NCBI GenBank assembly: GCA_035517495.1 | Contig: DATIYT010000117.1 | Coordinates: forward strand, 1-64,000 | DNA: 64,000 nucleotides | Reading direction: 5' to 3' | Origin: DASZHJ01 sp035517495 | Lineage (GTDB): Bacteria; Pseudomonadota; Alphaproteobacteria; ATCC43930; CGMCC-115725 | Shown: in pieces, positions 34,533 to 42,461 of the stretch | Position numbering within the stretch: position 1 is the first letter of the stretch | Layout: every line of letters begins with the position of its first letter | Program-made: the position numbers and the translations under genes | The notes under the pieces: generated by a model | What the model saw: only the letters and a program-made list of their open reading frames with translations | The model's database searches: none | What the model was told of the DNA's origin: nothing

Positions 34533-35183
34533 TCAGCCGGTATTGCAGAAAGCCTGATCGAAGCTCGCGATCAGCGCTGCGTCAAGCTCGGCCATCCCCG
34601 CGATTATTCCCTGCGCCGCCAACGAGGTGACGGCGTGCTCTCTAATGCCGCACGCGACAATTCCCCGATAATGCGCGAGGTTGGGGTCAAGATTGATCGC
34701 CACGCCGTGGTATGTCACCCATTGGCGCACCCGCACCCCGATCGCTGCGATCTTGCTCTCGCGCCCCTGGGGCTCGGCAATCCACACGCCGACCCGGCCC
34801 TCGCGCCGCTCACCCCTCAGGTTGAACCGCGCCAGCGTGCGGATCATCCACTCCTCAAGCCCGTGCACGAAGCAGCGGACGTCGAGGGAGCGGCGCTTCA
34901 GGTCCAACATCACATAGGCGACGCGCTGGCCGGGCCCGTGATAGGTGAGCTGGCCGCCCCGACCGGTGCGGTAGACCGGCAGCAAGCCGGGCTGCAGCAG
35001 GTCATCCATGCGGGCGCTGGTGCCGGCGGTGTAAAGGGCAGGATGCTCCAGCAGCCAAACCAATTCCGGCGCCTCGCCGGCGCGGATCTGCGCGACCCGC
35101 CGCTCCATCTCGGTCACGGCCTGCTCGTAGGGGATGGGGAGATCGCTTACCCGCCATTCGAGCGCCGGCCGCTCACCGTCCAT
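34533..35183 (-). CDS. lipB: Octanoyl-[acyl carrier protein] transferase
   Basis: LipB moves octanoyl groups from ACP to lipoyl domains, the first step of lipoate synthesis. The 216-residue protein has RTGRGGQLTYHGPGQRVAYVMLDL, the catalytic Lys region SKIAAIGVRVRQWVTYHGVAINLD and the catalytic Cys in YRGIVACGIREHAVTSL. All key residues are present. It faces away from the tRNA-Leu gene and lies upstream of the parA operon on the same strand, with 224 bases between. Confidence 0.96.
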   Translation of the reverse strand: MDGERPALEWRVSDLPIPYEQAVTEMERRVAQIRAGEAPELVWLLEHPALYTAGTSARMDDLLQPGLLPVYRTGRGGQLTYHGPGQRVAYVMLDLKRRSLDVRCFVHGLEEWMIRTLARFNLRGERREGRVGVWIAEPQGRESKIAAIGVRVRQWVTYHGVAINLDPNLAHYRGIVACGIREHAVTSLAAQGIIAGMAELDAALIASFDQAFCNTG

Positions 35184-35335
35184 TTCCTGTGCTCCGTCTC
35201 GCTCTCGGCCGCCGGCCGCGCCGGGGCGGGGCTGGGCTGGGCGCGGGGAATATCGCCCCGGCTTTCCTTGCTATGGAAGCCCGGATTTGGTAATCACGCC
35301 CGCCACCGACGGCCATCCTAGCAGCCGCCGTGCTT

Positions 35336-35422
35336 GCGGTCGTGGCGGAATTGGTAGACGCGCAGCGTTGAGGTCGCTGTGGGGGAAACCCCGTGGAAGT
35401 TCGAGTCTTCTCGACCGCACCA
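35336..35422 (+). tRNA. tRNA-Leu (anticodon GAG)
   Basis: The 87-base sequence folds as a class II tRNA. The acceptor stem is GCGGTCG/CGACCGC, and the D-arm has GGCGGAATTGGTAGACGC. The anticodon stem CAGCG/CGCTG has loop TTGAGGT with anticodon GAG at 35370-35372. The long variable arm TGGGGGAAACCCCGT is typical of Leu and Ser tRNAs, and the T-arm carries TTCGAGT. The CCA end is encoded. It reads CTC/CTT leucine codons. Confidence 0.97.
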
Positions 35423-35558
35423 GTCTTTTGAGCGAGGCTCGGCGAGCCCGATTTGCCCGCGCCTGCCGCTTCCCTTATGAAAAGGTGATGCCTTCGCCGC
35501 TGGCGCATTCGACCGCCGCGGCGGCGCGGGCACGGTAGGCCCTATGGGAGGCGAGGCA

Positions 35559-37838
35559 ATGGTCGACGATCTGCACGACAGCGCGCTTGAGTACCACCGC
35601 TTCCCCGTGCCCGGGAAGATCGGCGTGGTCGCGACCAAGCCGCTCGCCAATCAGCGCGATCTGGCGCTCGCCTATACGCCGGGCGTGGGCGATGCGTGCA
35701 ATGCCATCGTTGCCGATCCCGCCGAGGTCTTCGGGCTCACGGCGCGAGGCAATCTCGTGGGCGTCATCACCAACGGCACAGCCGTGCTGGGGCTGGGCCC
35801 GATCGGCCCGCTCGCCGCCAAGCCGGTGATGGAAGGAAAGGGAGTCCTGTTCAAGAAATTCGCGGGCATCGATGTCTTCGACATCGAGATCAACGAGCGC
35901 GACCCGGACCGGCTGGTCGAAGTCATCGCGGCACTCGAGCCCACCTTCGGCGGCATCAATCTCGAGGACATCAAGGCGCCCGAATGCTTCGACATCGAGG
36001 CGAAGCTGCGCCGGCGCCTCAATATCCCGGTCTTTCACGACGACCAGCACGGCACCGCGATCATCGTCGCGGCCGCGATCCGCAACGGGCTGCGCCTCGT
36101 CGGCAAATCGCTCGACCGCGTGAAGCTCGTGACCTCGGGCGCGGGTGCGGCGGCGATCGCCTGCCTCGATCTGCTGGTCGATATGGGGCTCAAGGTCGAG
36201 AACGTCATCGTGACCGACCGCTATGGCGTCGCTTATCGCGGCCGCAAGGAGGAGATGGACCCGCGCAAGGACCGCTACGTCAAGGACACCCGTGCCCGCA
36301 CTCTCGCCGATGTGATCGGCGGCGCCGACGTGTTTCTAGGCCTCTCCGCGCCCGACGTGCTGAAACCCGAGATGGTGAAAAGCATGGCCGAGAAGCCGCT
36401 GATCCTGGCGCTCGCCAATCCGGTGCCGGAGATTCTGCCGGAGGCGGCGCGCGCGGCCCGGCCCGACGCGATCATCGCGACCGGGCGAACCGATTTCCCG
36501 AACCAGGTCAACAACGTCCTCTGCTTCCCGTTCATCTTCCGCGGCGCCCTTGACGTGGGGGCGACCGCGATCAACGAGGCGATGAAGATCGCCTGCGTCG
36601 AGGCGCTGGCCAGTTTGGCGCTGGCGCCGCCTTCGGACGTGGTGGCGGCGGCCTATGGAGACGGACCACTCACTTTCGGGCCCGACTACATCATCCCGAA
36701 ACCCTTCGACCCTCGCTTGATTCTCGAACTCGCGCCCGCGGTCGCCAAGGCCGCAATGGAAAGCGGGGTCGCGACGCGGCCGATTCACGATTTCGACGCT
36801 TACCGCCAGCGCTTGACGCAATTCGTGTTCCGCTCGGGCCTCGCCATGAAGCCGGTGTTCGAGCGCGCGCGCAGCGCACCCAAGCGGATCGTATACGCCG
36901 AAGGCGAGGACGAGCGCGTGCTGCGCGCGGTGCAGCAGGTGCTCGATGACGCGCTCGCCAAGCCGATCGTGATCGGCCGTCGGCAGGTGGTGGAGCGGCG
37001 GATCGAGCGGCTAAATTTGCGAATGAAGCTCGGTGAAAACGTGGAGCTTTGCGATCCCGAGAATGATCCGCGCTTCACTTCCTATTGGACGCTTTATCAT
37101 CAATTGATGGAGCGCAAGGGCGTGGCACCGGATTTCGCGCGCGGCCTGGTGCGCACGCGCAACACGGTGATCGCGGCCTTGATGGTCCGGCGCGGCGAGG
37201 CGGATGCCATGCTCTGCGGCGCGATCGGGCAGTATCACCGACATCTCAAGCACGTGATCGACATTCTGGGCCTGCTGCCGGGCGTGACCGCGCCGTCGGC
37301 GCTCAGCGTCATCATCCTGCCCAGGGGGACGTTTTTCCTCTGCGACACTTACGTGGTGGCGGACCCGAGCGTCGAGCAGATCGTCGAGATGACCTTGCGC
37401 GCCGCGGACGCGGTGCGGCATTTCGGGCTTGAGCCCAAGGCGGCACTCCTGTCGCACTCCAATTTCGGCGCATCGGAGAACGCGTCCGCGCGCAAGATGC
37501 GCGACGCCTTGTCGGCGATCCGGGCGCGCGCGCCCGCGCTCGAAATCGAGGGCGAGATGCACGCGGACGCCGCGGTATCGGAAGAAATCCGCGCCCGCAT
37601 CTTCCCGAATTCCCGGCTCAAGGGTACCGCCAACCTGCTGATCATGCCGACGCTCGATGCCGCCAACATCGCCTTCAACGCGGTCAAGGTTCTGGGCGAC
37701 GGGCAGGCGGTGGGGCCGCTGCTGCTGGGGGTGGGGAAGCCCGCGCACATCATGACCCCGTCGGTCACGGTACGCGGCCTCCTCAACATGACGGCGATCG
37801 CGGTCTATGACGCACAGGTCTCGGGTGGTGCCTCGTGA
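35559..37838 (+). CDS. maeB: NADP-dependent malic enzyme with phosphotransacetylase-like domain
   Basis: The ATG at 35559 follows GGGAGG and gives 759 residues. Residues 1 to about 430 form the malic enzyme (YHRFPVPGKIGVVATKPLANQRDLALAYTPGVG, DIFNIE-like DVFDIEINERDPDRLVEVIAALEPTFGGINLEDIKAPECF, VFHDDQHGTAI, and the nucleotide loop TSGAGAAAIA). About 440-759 resembles phosphotransacetylase but is thought to be regulatory, responding to acetyl-CoA. It oxidatively decarboxylates malate to pyruvate. It is coupled to cdd by a four-base overlap. Confidence 0.96.
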   Translation: MVDDLHDSALEYHRFPVPGKIGVVATKPLANQRDLALAYTPGVGDACNAIVADPAEVFGLTARGNLVGVITNGTAVLGLGPIGPLAAKPVMEGKGVLFKKFAGIDVFDIEINERDPDRLVEVIAALEPTFGGINLEDIKAPECFDIEAKLRRRLNIPVFHDDQHGTAIIVAAAIRNGLRLVGKSLDRVKLVTSGAGAAAIACLDLLVDMGLKVENVIVTDRYGVAYRGRKEEMDPRKDRYVKDTRARTLADVIGGADVFLGLSAPDVLKPEMVKSMAEKPLILALANPVPEILPEAARAARPDAIIATGRTDFPNQVNNVLCFPFIFRGALDVGATAINEAMKIACVEALASLALAPPSDVVAAAYGDGPLTFGPDYIIPKPFDPRLILELAPAVAKAAMESGVATRPIHDFDAYRQRLTQFVFRSGLAMKPVFERARSAPKRIVYAEGEDERVLRAVQQVLDDALAKPIVIGRRQVVERRIERLNLRMKLGENVELCDPENDPRFTSYWTLYHQLMERKGVAPDFARGLVRTRNTVIAALMVRRGEADAMLCGAIGQYHRHLKHVIDILGLLPGVTAPSALSVIILPRGTFFLCDTYVVADPSVEQIVEMTLRAADAVRHFGLEPKAALLSHSNFGASENASARKMRDALSAIRARAPALEIEGEMHADAAVSEEIRARIFPNSRLKGTANLLIMPTLDAANIAFNAVKVLGDGQAVGPLLLGVGKPAHIMTPSVTVRGLLNMTAIAVYDAQVSGGAS

Positions 37839-38257
37839 GCATCCCCGACGATGCGGCGCTGCTGGCCACCGCCAAAAAGGCAATGCAGCGGGCCTATGCG
37901 AAATACTCGGGTTTCCAGGTGGGTGCCGCGTTGCTGACGGTCCGGGGTGGACTGTTCGTGGGCTGCAACGTCGAGAATATGTCATCGCCGCTCGGCATTT
38001 GCGCCGAACGCAACGCGATCGCGGCGGCGGTGGCGGCGGAAGGACCGGCGATGCGCGTGGCTCGGCTCGCGGTCGCCGCGCAATCGCAGGGAACGCCTCG
38101 GCCCTGCACGCCCTGCGGCGCCTGCCGCCAGGTCATCGTGGAATTTGGCGGCGACGCGACGGTGCTCTATCTCGGCGATGATCTGGCGCTGGTGCGCACG
38201 GTCGCGCGCGAACTGCTGCCGCAGGCCTTTGCCTTCGATCCGCCGATGCGGCACTGA
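37835..38257 (+). CDS. cdd: Cytidine deaminase
   Basis: The 140-residue enzyme deaminates cytidine and deoxycytidine in pyrimidine salvage. The zinc site is complete: the Cys and the catalytic Glu in ICAERNAIAAAV, and two Cys in PCGACRQVIVEF. The length is that of the small tetrameric form. It begins with GTG, overlapping the maeB stop by four bases (GTGA). An N-terminal substrate motif KYSGFQVGAALLT is present. The pairing with maeB has no obvious metabolic link. Confidence 0.95.
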   Translation: MSIPDDAALLATAKKAMQRAYAKYSGFQVGAALLTVRGGLFVGCNVENMSSPLGICAERNAIAAAVAAEGPAMRVARLAVAAQSQGTPRPCTPCGACRQVIVEFGGDATVLYLGDDLALVRTVARELLPQAFAFDPPMRH

Positions 38258-38285
38258 CGGATTCGGGCCGGCCGCCGGATTCCGA

Positions 38286-38732
38286 TCAGACCGAACGGAT
38301 CACCAGGGTGCCTGCCATCATGTCGTGCAGCGCCTGCTTCTTCTCGGTCCAGCCCGCCATCATGAAGCCGATCAAGAGGATCACGGCAGAGATAAGCTTG
38401 CCGAAGTAGCGGCCGGTCGCCTGACCGAAGCTGATGCGCCCTCCGTCGAGATTGGTGACCTTTATCGAGAGCGCGCGCTTGCCTATCGTCGCCTGTGCCG
38501 TCCCCGATTCTTGAAGCGCGAAGTAGAGCCAGATCGCGACCATCCACAGTATGTACGCCAGGGCCGCGACGGCACCGCCCGCACCGCTCCCGGAATTGAC
38601 GGCCGCGCTGATGATCACATTGATGATGATGCCCGGTATCAGCAGCACCAGATCATCGATGATCAGCGCGAGAAAACGCCGCCAGAACCCAGCATAAAGC
38701 GCGGCACCGGCGTTTGCGGTGATATTGACCAT
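38286..38732 (-). CDS. RDD-family membrane protein (copy 1)
   Basis: This 148-residue protein has the RDD pattern: ALYAGFWRRFLALIIDDLVLL with the Arg-Asp positions in the first helix, a second helix pair, and the closing motif GKRALSIKVTNLDGGRISFGQATGRYFGKL plus KKQALHDMMAGTLVIRS. Three or four membrane helices are predicted by eye. RDD proteins have mostly unknown roles; some act in cation/proton exchange. It is the last of three tandem relatives, closest to the next one. Confidence 0.9.
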   Translation of the reverse strand: MVNITANAGAALYAGFWRRFLALIIDDLVLLIPGIIINVIISAAVNSGSGAGGAVAALAYILWMVAIWLYFALQESGTAQATIGKRALSIKVTNLDGGRISFGQATGRYFGKLISAVILLIGFMMAGWTEKKQALHDMMAGTLVIRSV

Positions 38733-38769
38733 CTTAACCCCCCTGTTGCAGTGCGTATCAAATCGATAT

Positions 38770-39225
38770 CTACAATGAGCGGATCACCAGGGTGCCGGCA
38801 ATCATGTCGTGCAACGCCTGCTTCTTAGCGGTCCAACCAGCCATCATGAATGCAACTCCGAACGGAACCATGTACGAAATAATTTTGGCGAAGAACCGAC
38901 CGTTTGCCCGGCCAAATCCAAGCCTGTTGCCGTCATGGTCGGTCACTTTTATGGACAGAGCTTGCTTCCCAAGCGTCGCTTGCGCAGGTCCCGATTCCAT
39001 TAACGTCCAGTACAGCCAAACCCCAACGACAAAAAGCAAAGCAACGAGTATAAACACGGGCCTTATCGCGCCGTCGTCCGTTTCCGGGCTTCCTACAACC
39101 GCTGCCAATGCCGCGAGCACGATTCCTCCCGCAACGTCGACAACAATTCCATCAATGATGACGGCGATCACTCGACGCCAAAACCCCGCATACAGCGTGG
39201 TTCCAGAGTAGGCCGTGCTGCTCAT
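38770..39225 (-). CDS. RDD-family membrane protein (copy 2)
   Basis: The ATG at 39225 (MSSTAYSGTTLYAGFWRRVIAVIIDGIVV) gives 151 residues; an upstream in-frame ATG at 39318 would overlap the third copy and is rejected. The closing block GKQALSIKVTDHDGNRLGFGRANGRFFAKI and KKQALHDMIAGTLVIRSL is nearly the same as in copy 1. Base composition is lower in GC than its neighbours. It is likely a duplicate of copy 1 that has since diverged. The function is unknown. Confidence 0.9.
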   Translation of the reverse strand: MSSTAYSGTTLYAGFWRRVIAVIIDGIVVDVAGGIVLAALAAVVGSPETDDGAIRPVFILVALLFVVGVWLYWTLMESGPAQATLGKQALSIKVTDHDGNRLGFGRANGRFFAKIISYMVPFGVAFMMAGWTAKKQALHDMIAGTLVIRSL

Positions 39226-39314
39226 CGCTGTTCCCCCTGTGCATTCGTCGCGTTCCCCCGCGAAGATGACGACCACTATTGCAGAGCGCGAGAAACGCGT
39301 AAACCCCGACTCAT

Positions 39315-39806
39315 TCAATGCGCGCGCACAACGAGGCAGCGCGAAAATAGGTCGTGCAATGCCTGTTTTTTGGGCGTGAAGGCGGCGACGAGGAAACCGA
39401 TGCCGAGCGTCGCCTTGGAGACCATCTTGCCGAGCTGACGTCCGAAACAGCGCCAGAAGCCTACGCGGCGTCCCTCCATATCCGTCACCTTGATCCCAAT
39501 GATCCGCTTGCCAATGGTCGCTTGATGCTTGCCGGATTCAAGAAATGCGTAATAGAGCCAGAGAATACCGAAATAAAGCACGGGGAGGCCGATCGATAAT
39601 TTGGTCAAGCGTTCGAGATAGCCGTTCTCGGCGGCGATCGGGTCGTCGCCAGTCAGGATCTCGAAGGCGCCGAGGCCGTAGATAATCGCCGTGAGCGGCA
39701 CGAGGATGATCGCGTGATCGATCAGGAAAGCCGCTGCGCGGCGCCAGAAGCCGGCGTAGCGGACGGTTGGCGCGACAGGCGCGGCATCGGTCGTGATGGC
39801 GGTCAA
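39315..39806 (-). CDS. RDD-family membrane protein (copy 3)
   Basis: About 163 residues are predicted from a TTG at 39806 preceded by GGGGAG; the open frame runs much further upstream, but only as an antisense shadow of the liuA gene. The RDD core is VRYAGFWRRAAAFLIDHAIILVPLTAII, with the ending GKRIIGIKVTDMEGRRVGFWRCFGRQLGK and KKQALHDLFSRCLVVRAH. It is the most divergent of the three copies and faces liuA across a 144-base gap. The start codon is uncertain. It is probably a membrane protein with four helices. Confidence 0.85.
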   Translation of the reverse strand: MTAITTDAAPVAPTVRYAGFWRRAAAFLIDHAIILVPLTAIIYGLGAFEILTGDDPIAAENGYLERLTKLSIGLPVLYFGILWLYYAFLESGKHQATIGKRIIGIKVTDMEGRRVGFWRCFGRQLGKMVSKATLGIGFLVAAFTPKKQALHDLFSRCLVVRAH

Positions 39807-39865
39807 TGCTGCTCCCCGGAACGCTGTTCGCGTCACAGGAACTATTGCAAACCCAGTGTGGCGGC

Positions 39866-39901
39866 GCAACCGCCGCCGTGCTTTCGAGCGCCGGCGGTTG
39901 C
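39866..39901. repeat. Inverted repeat upstream of liuA
   Basis: GCAACCGCCG (39866-39875) and CGGCGGTTGC (39892-39901) pair perfectly across 16 bases in the divergent gap between the third RDD gene and liuA. It could be an operator or a 5' untranslated hairpin of liuA. GC-rich arms of 10 bases are not rare in this genome, so support is moderate. Nothing else in the 144-base gap is clear except the liuA ribosome binding site CGGAGG. Confidence 0.5.
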
Positions 39902-39950
39902 CGTTACACTGGCGTGACGCACGGTGACGGATCGCACGACCGGAGGCACC

Positions 39951-41123
39951 ATGGCGAGCAACCGCTATCCCACGCTGGACTTCGACCTCGGCCCCGAGAT
40001 CGACATGCTGCGCCAGAGCGTGGCGAGTTTCGCCGCGGCCGAGATTGCGCCGATCGCCGACGAGATCGACCGCAGTGACGAGTTTCCGCGCGCGCTTTGG
40101 CCGGAAATGGGAAAGCTCGGTCTGCTCGGCATCACCGTCGAGACCGAATACGGCGGCAGCGGCATGGGCTATCTCGCGCACTGCGTTGCCATGGAGGAGG
40201 TGAGCCGCGCCTCCGCCTCGGTTGGTCTCTCGTACGGCGCGCACTCCAATCTCTGCGTCAATCAAATCCGCCGCCATGGCAGCGAGGCACAGAAGCGGCG
40301 TTATCTGCCGAAGCTGATGTCCGGCGAGCACGTGGGAGCGCTTGCCATGAGCGAGCCGGGTGCCGGATCGGACGTCGTAAGCATGCGGCTTCGCGCCGAG
40401 CCGCATGGCGACCGCTTCGTGCTGAACGGGACCAAGCTCTGGATCACCAACGGACATTACGCCGACACGCTGGTGGTCTACGCCAAGACCGACCCCAATG
40501 CCGGCGCGCGCGGCATTACCGCCTTCCTGATCGAAAAGGGCATGAAGGGCTTCAAGCCCGCGCAGAAGCTTGACAAGCTGGGGATGCGGGGATCGCCCAC
40601 CTCGGAACTCGTGTTCGAGGATTGCGACGTGCCCGCCGAAAACGTGCTCGGGCGGGTGGACCAAGGGGTGCGCGTGCTGATGAGCGGTCTCGATTACGAG
40701 CGCGCGGTGCTGGCCGCGGGGCCGATCGGCATCATGCAGGCCTGCTTCGACGTGGTGCTGCCCTATGTGCATGAGCGCAAGCAGTTCGGTCAGGCGATCG
40801 GCGAGTTCCAGCTCATGCAGGGGAAGCTCGCCGACATGTACACGACCATGAACGCCTGCAAGGCCTATGTGTACGCGGTGGCGCGCGCCTGCGACCGCGG
40901 CCAGACCGCGCGCAAGGACGCCGCCGGCGCCATTCTCTATGCCGCCGAGAAGGCGACCTGGATGGCGCTCGAGGCGATCCAGTGCTTGGGCGGCAACGGC
41001 TACATCAACGAATTTCCGACGGGCCGACTGCTGCGCGACGCGAAGCTCTACGAGATCGGCGCCGGCACCTCGGAAATTCGCCGCATGCTGATCGGCCGCG
41101 AGCTGTTCCAAGAGACGCAGTAA
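39951..41123 (+). CDS. liuA: Isovaleryl-CoA dehydrogenase
   Basis: The FAD enzyme oxidises isovaleryl-CoA to 3-methylcrotonyl-CoA in leucine degradation. The ATG at 39951, behind CGGAGG, gives 390 residues. The diagnostic feature is the catalytic Glu in GLDYERAVLAAGPIG, the isovaleryl-CoA position. The usual acyl-CoA dehydrogenase site near the C-terminus reads IGAGTSEIRR with Gly instead of Glu. SEPGAGSD and WITNG are also present. It lies 4.4 kb upstream of the other leucine genes on the same strand. Confidence 0.95.
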   Translation: MASNRYPTLDFDLGPEIDMLRQSVASFAAAEIAPIADEIDRSDEFPRALWPEMGKLGLLGITVETEYGGSGMGYLAHCVAMEEVSRASASVGLSYGAHSNLCVNQIRRHGSEAQKRRYLPKLMSGEHVGALAMSEPGAGSDVVSMRLRAEPHGDRFVLNGTKLWITNGHYADTLVVYAKTDPNAGARGITAFLIEKGMKGFKPAQKLDKLGMRGSPTSELVFEDCDVPAENVLGRVDQGVRVLMSGLDYERAVLAAGPIGIMQACFDVVLPYVHERKQFGQAIGEFQLMQGKLADMYTTMNACKAYVYAVARACDRGQTARKDAAGAILYAAEKATWMALEAIQCLGGNGYINEFPTGRLLRDAKLYEIGAGTSEIRRMLIGRELFQETQ

Positions 41124-41142
41124 TCGGCTCGAGGTGAAGATG

Positions 41143-41200
41143 CACAGTGAGACGACGAGGCGGTGAGTAGGAGTATTTGAACCCTCACCGTCTCACTGTG
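41143..41200. repeat. 12-base inverted repeat after liuA
   Basis: CACAGTGAGACG (41143-41154) and CGTCTCACTGTG (41189-41200) are perfect complements separated by 34 bases; an alternative inner pair CGGTGAG/CTCACCG overlaps the right arm. No run of T follows on either strand, so it is not a typical terminator. It flanks the end of the glycosyltransferase remnant and may be the trace of a small mobile element or a palindromic repeat. Confidence 0.65.
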
Positions 41201-41309
41201 AGTTCTCGTCGACCTCGCGCTGCAAGGCCGCAATCAGCGTGCCGAGCGTCGGTGCTTCGTCGGGCGTCGGGATGATGATGGAGATGCCTAGCGCCTCAGG
41301 GTCCGCCAT
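41193..41309 (-). pseudogene. Remnant of a family 2 glycosyltransferase N-terminus
   Basis: A 38-codon frame begins MADPEALGISIIIPTPDEAPTLG and continues TLIAALQREVD before a stop. ISIIIPTxDEAxTL is the nucleotide-sugar-binding opening of GT2 glycosyltransferases, where the protein should run for over 200 residues. Here nothing else of the domain remains; the frame closes inside an inverted repeat. It is best read as a decayed fragment between liuA and ridA, although a genuine short peptide cannot be excluded. Confidence 0.55.
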
Positions 41310-41330
41310 GGGCGCCGCCTCGCTGTCGTC

Positions 41331-41361
41331 TTGACCGGAATCCCTTTGGGCAGAGTAGTAT
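41331..41361 (+). promoter_or_regulatory. Promoter candidate for ridA-SDR-ACAD-VOC
   Basis: TTGACC (41331-41336) and TAGTAT (41356-41361) lie 19 bases apart, 33 bases before the ridA ATG. The -35 matches five of six positions; the -10 matches four and the spacing is long. It is the best candidate in the liuA-ridA gap. Confidence 0.4.
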
Positions 41362-41394
41362 CGTGCTGCAACTTTGAAATACGGTGCAAGGGCC

Positions 41395-41781
41395 ATGAGC
41401 AGGAAGCTGATTTCCTCGGGATCACGCTTCGAGCGGGAGTGGGGCTACAGCCGCGCGGTGGTGGATGGCGAATGGGTGTTCGTCTCGGGCACCACCGGCT
41501 TCGACTATCGCGCCATGACGATCGAACCCGGCGTCGAGGCGCAGACTCGGCAGGCCTTCCGCAATATAGAGATGGCGCTCTCGGAAGCGGGTGCCACCCT
41601 CGCCGACGTGGTCCGCGTGCACTACTATCTGCCCGACGCCAAGGATTGGCCCCAAGCCGCGCCGGTGCTGGGCGAGGTGTTCGGCGCCATTCGACCGGCC
41701 GCGACGGCGCTCATCTGTGACTTGATCGATCCGCGCATGCGGATCGAGATCGAGGTCACCGCGCGACGAAAGGAAAAGTGA
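41395..41781 (+). CDS. RidA-family protein (enamine/imine deaminase)
   Basis: The ATG at 41395 gives 128 residues (MSRKLISSGSRFEREWGYSRAVVDGEWVFVSGTTGFD). The family pattern includes NIEMALSEAGATLADVVRVHYYLPD and the C-terminal RMRIEIEVTA. RidA hydrolyses reactive 2-aminoacrylate-type enamines made by PLP dehydratases. The position before the strand of two beta sheets where the key Arg of RidA sits appears as DPRMRIEIE. It is one base overlapped with the SDR gene. A threonine-dehydratase-like gene lies 2.7 kb downstream, which fits this role. Confidence 0.93.
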   Translation: MSRKLISSGSRFEREWGYSRAVVDGEWVFVSGTTGFDYRAMTIEPGVEAQTRQAFRNIEMALSEAGATLADVVRVHYYLPDAKDWPQAAPVLGEVFGAIRPAATALICDLIDPRMRIEIEVTARRKEK

Positions 41782-42458
41782 TGCCCACCGTCTTCATCAC
41801 CGGCGCCGGACGCGGCCTTGGGCTTGAATTTGCCCGACAATACGCGGCGGAAGGCTGGCGGATCATCGCCACGATTCGAGACATGACCAAGGCCGCCGAT
41901 CTCAAGGATGCGGCGCCCGAGGTCGAGATTCACTGTCTCGACGTCACGGATCACGGCGCGCTGGTGGCGCTCGGGCGGTCGCTCGCGGGCGATGCGATCG
42001 ACGTGCTGATCGCCAATGCCGGCGTGGCGCTGGGGCGCGAGATGGCGATCGACCGCATCGACGAGACGGTGTGGCTCGATAGCATCCGCATCAACACGAT
42101 CGCGCCGCTCGCGACCGCGGCGGCTTTGCTGCCGGCGGTGCGGCGCGGTACCGGCAAGCGGCTGGTCGCGATCTCGAGCCGGCTCGGGTCGATCGGCTCG
42201 AACCAAGACGGCGGCCTCTATGTCTACCGCTCGTCGAAGGCGGCGCTCAATGCAAGCTGGCGCTCGCTCGCCCTCGACCACCGCGAATTCATTGCCGTGG
42301 TGCTCCATCCCGGCTGGGTCAAGACCGACATGGGCGGCGCCTCGGCACCGGTGGTTCCCAAGGACAGCGTTGCCGGCATGCGGCGCGTGATCCAGCGCCT
42401 GAGCGCCACCGACAGCGGCAAGTTCTTCGATTACAACGGCGGCGAGATTCCCTGGTAG
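41781..42458 (+). CDS. Short-chain dehydrogenase/reductase (C-factor-like)
   Basis: The 225-residue protein has the NAD(P) motif TGAGRGLGLEFA, the NAG motif as IANAGVA, and the catalytic Tyr-x3-Lys in YRSSKAALNA. It ends with FFDYNGGEIPW, typical of small SDRs resembling C-factor and sniffer proteins. The ATG at 41781 shares one base with the ridA stop. The substrate is unknown. Its place between ridA and an acyl-CoA dehydrogenase gene suggests a carbonyl reduction within the same catabolic unit. Confidence 0.92.
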   Translation: MPTVFITGAGRGLGLEFARQYAAEGWRIIATIRDMTKAADLKDAAPEVEIHCLDVTDHGALVALGRSLAGDAIDVLIANAGVALGREMAIDRIDETVWLDSIRINTIAPLATAAALLPAVRRGTGKRLVAISSRLGSIGSNQDGGLYVYRSSKAALNASWRSLALDHREFIAVVLHPGWVKTDMGGASAPVVPKDSVAGMRRVIQRLSATDSGKFFDYNGGEIPW

Positions 42459-42461
42459 ACG

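Noticed and set aside
35220..35262. Nine-base GC inverted repeat upstream of lipB
   Set aside because: Arms GCCGGGGCG/CGCCCCGGC with a 25-base loop in an extremely GC-rich stretch are expected by chance.
35436..35448. Possible terminator after tRNA-Leu (GGCTC-GGC-GAGCC)
   Set aside because: Only five base pairs and a short interrupted T-run follow; too weak to call.
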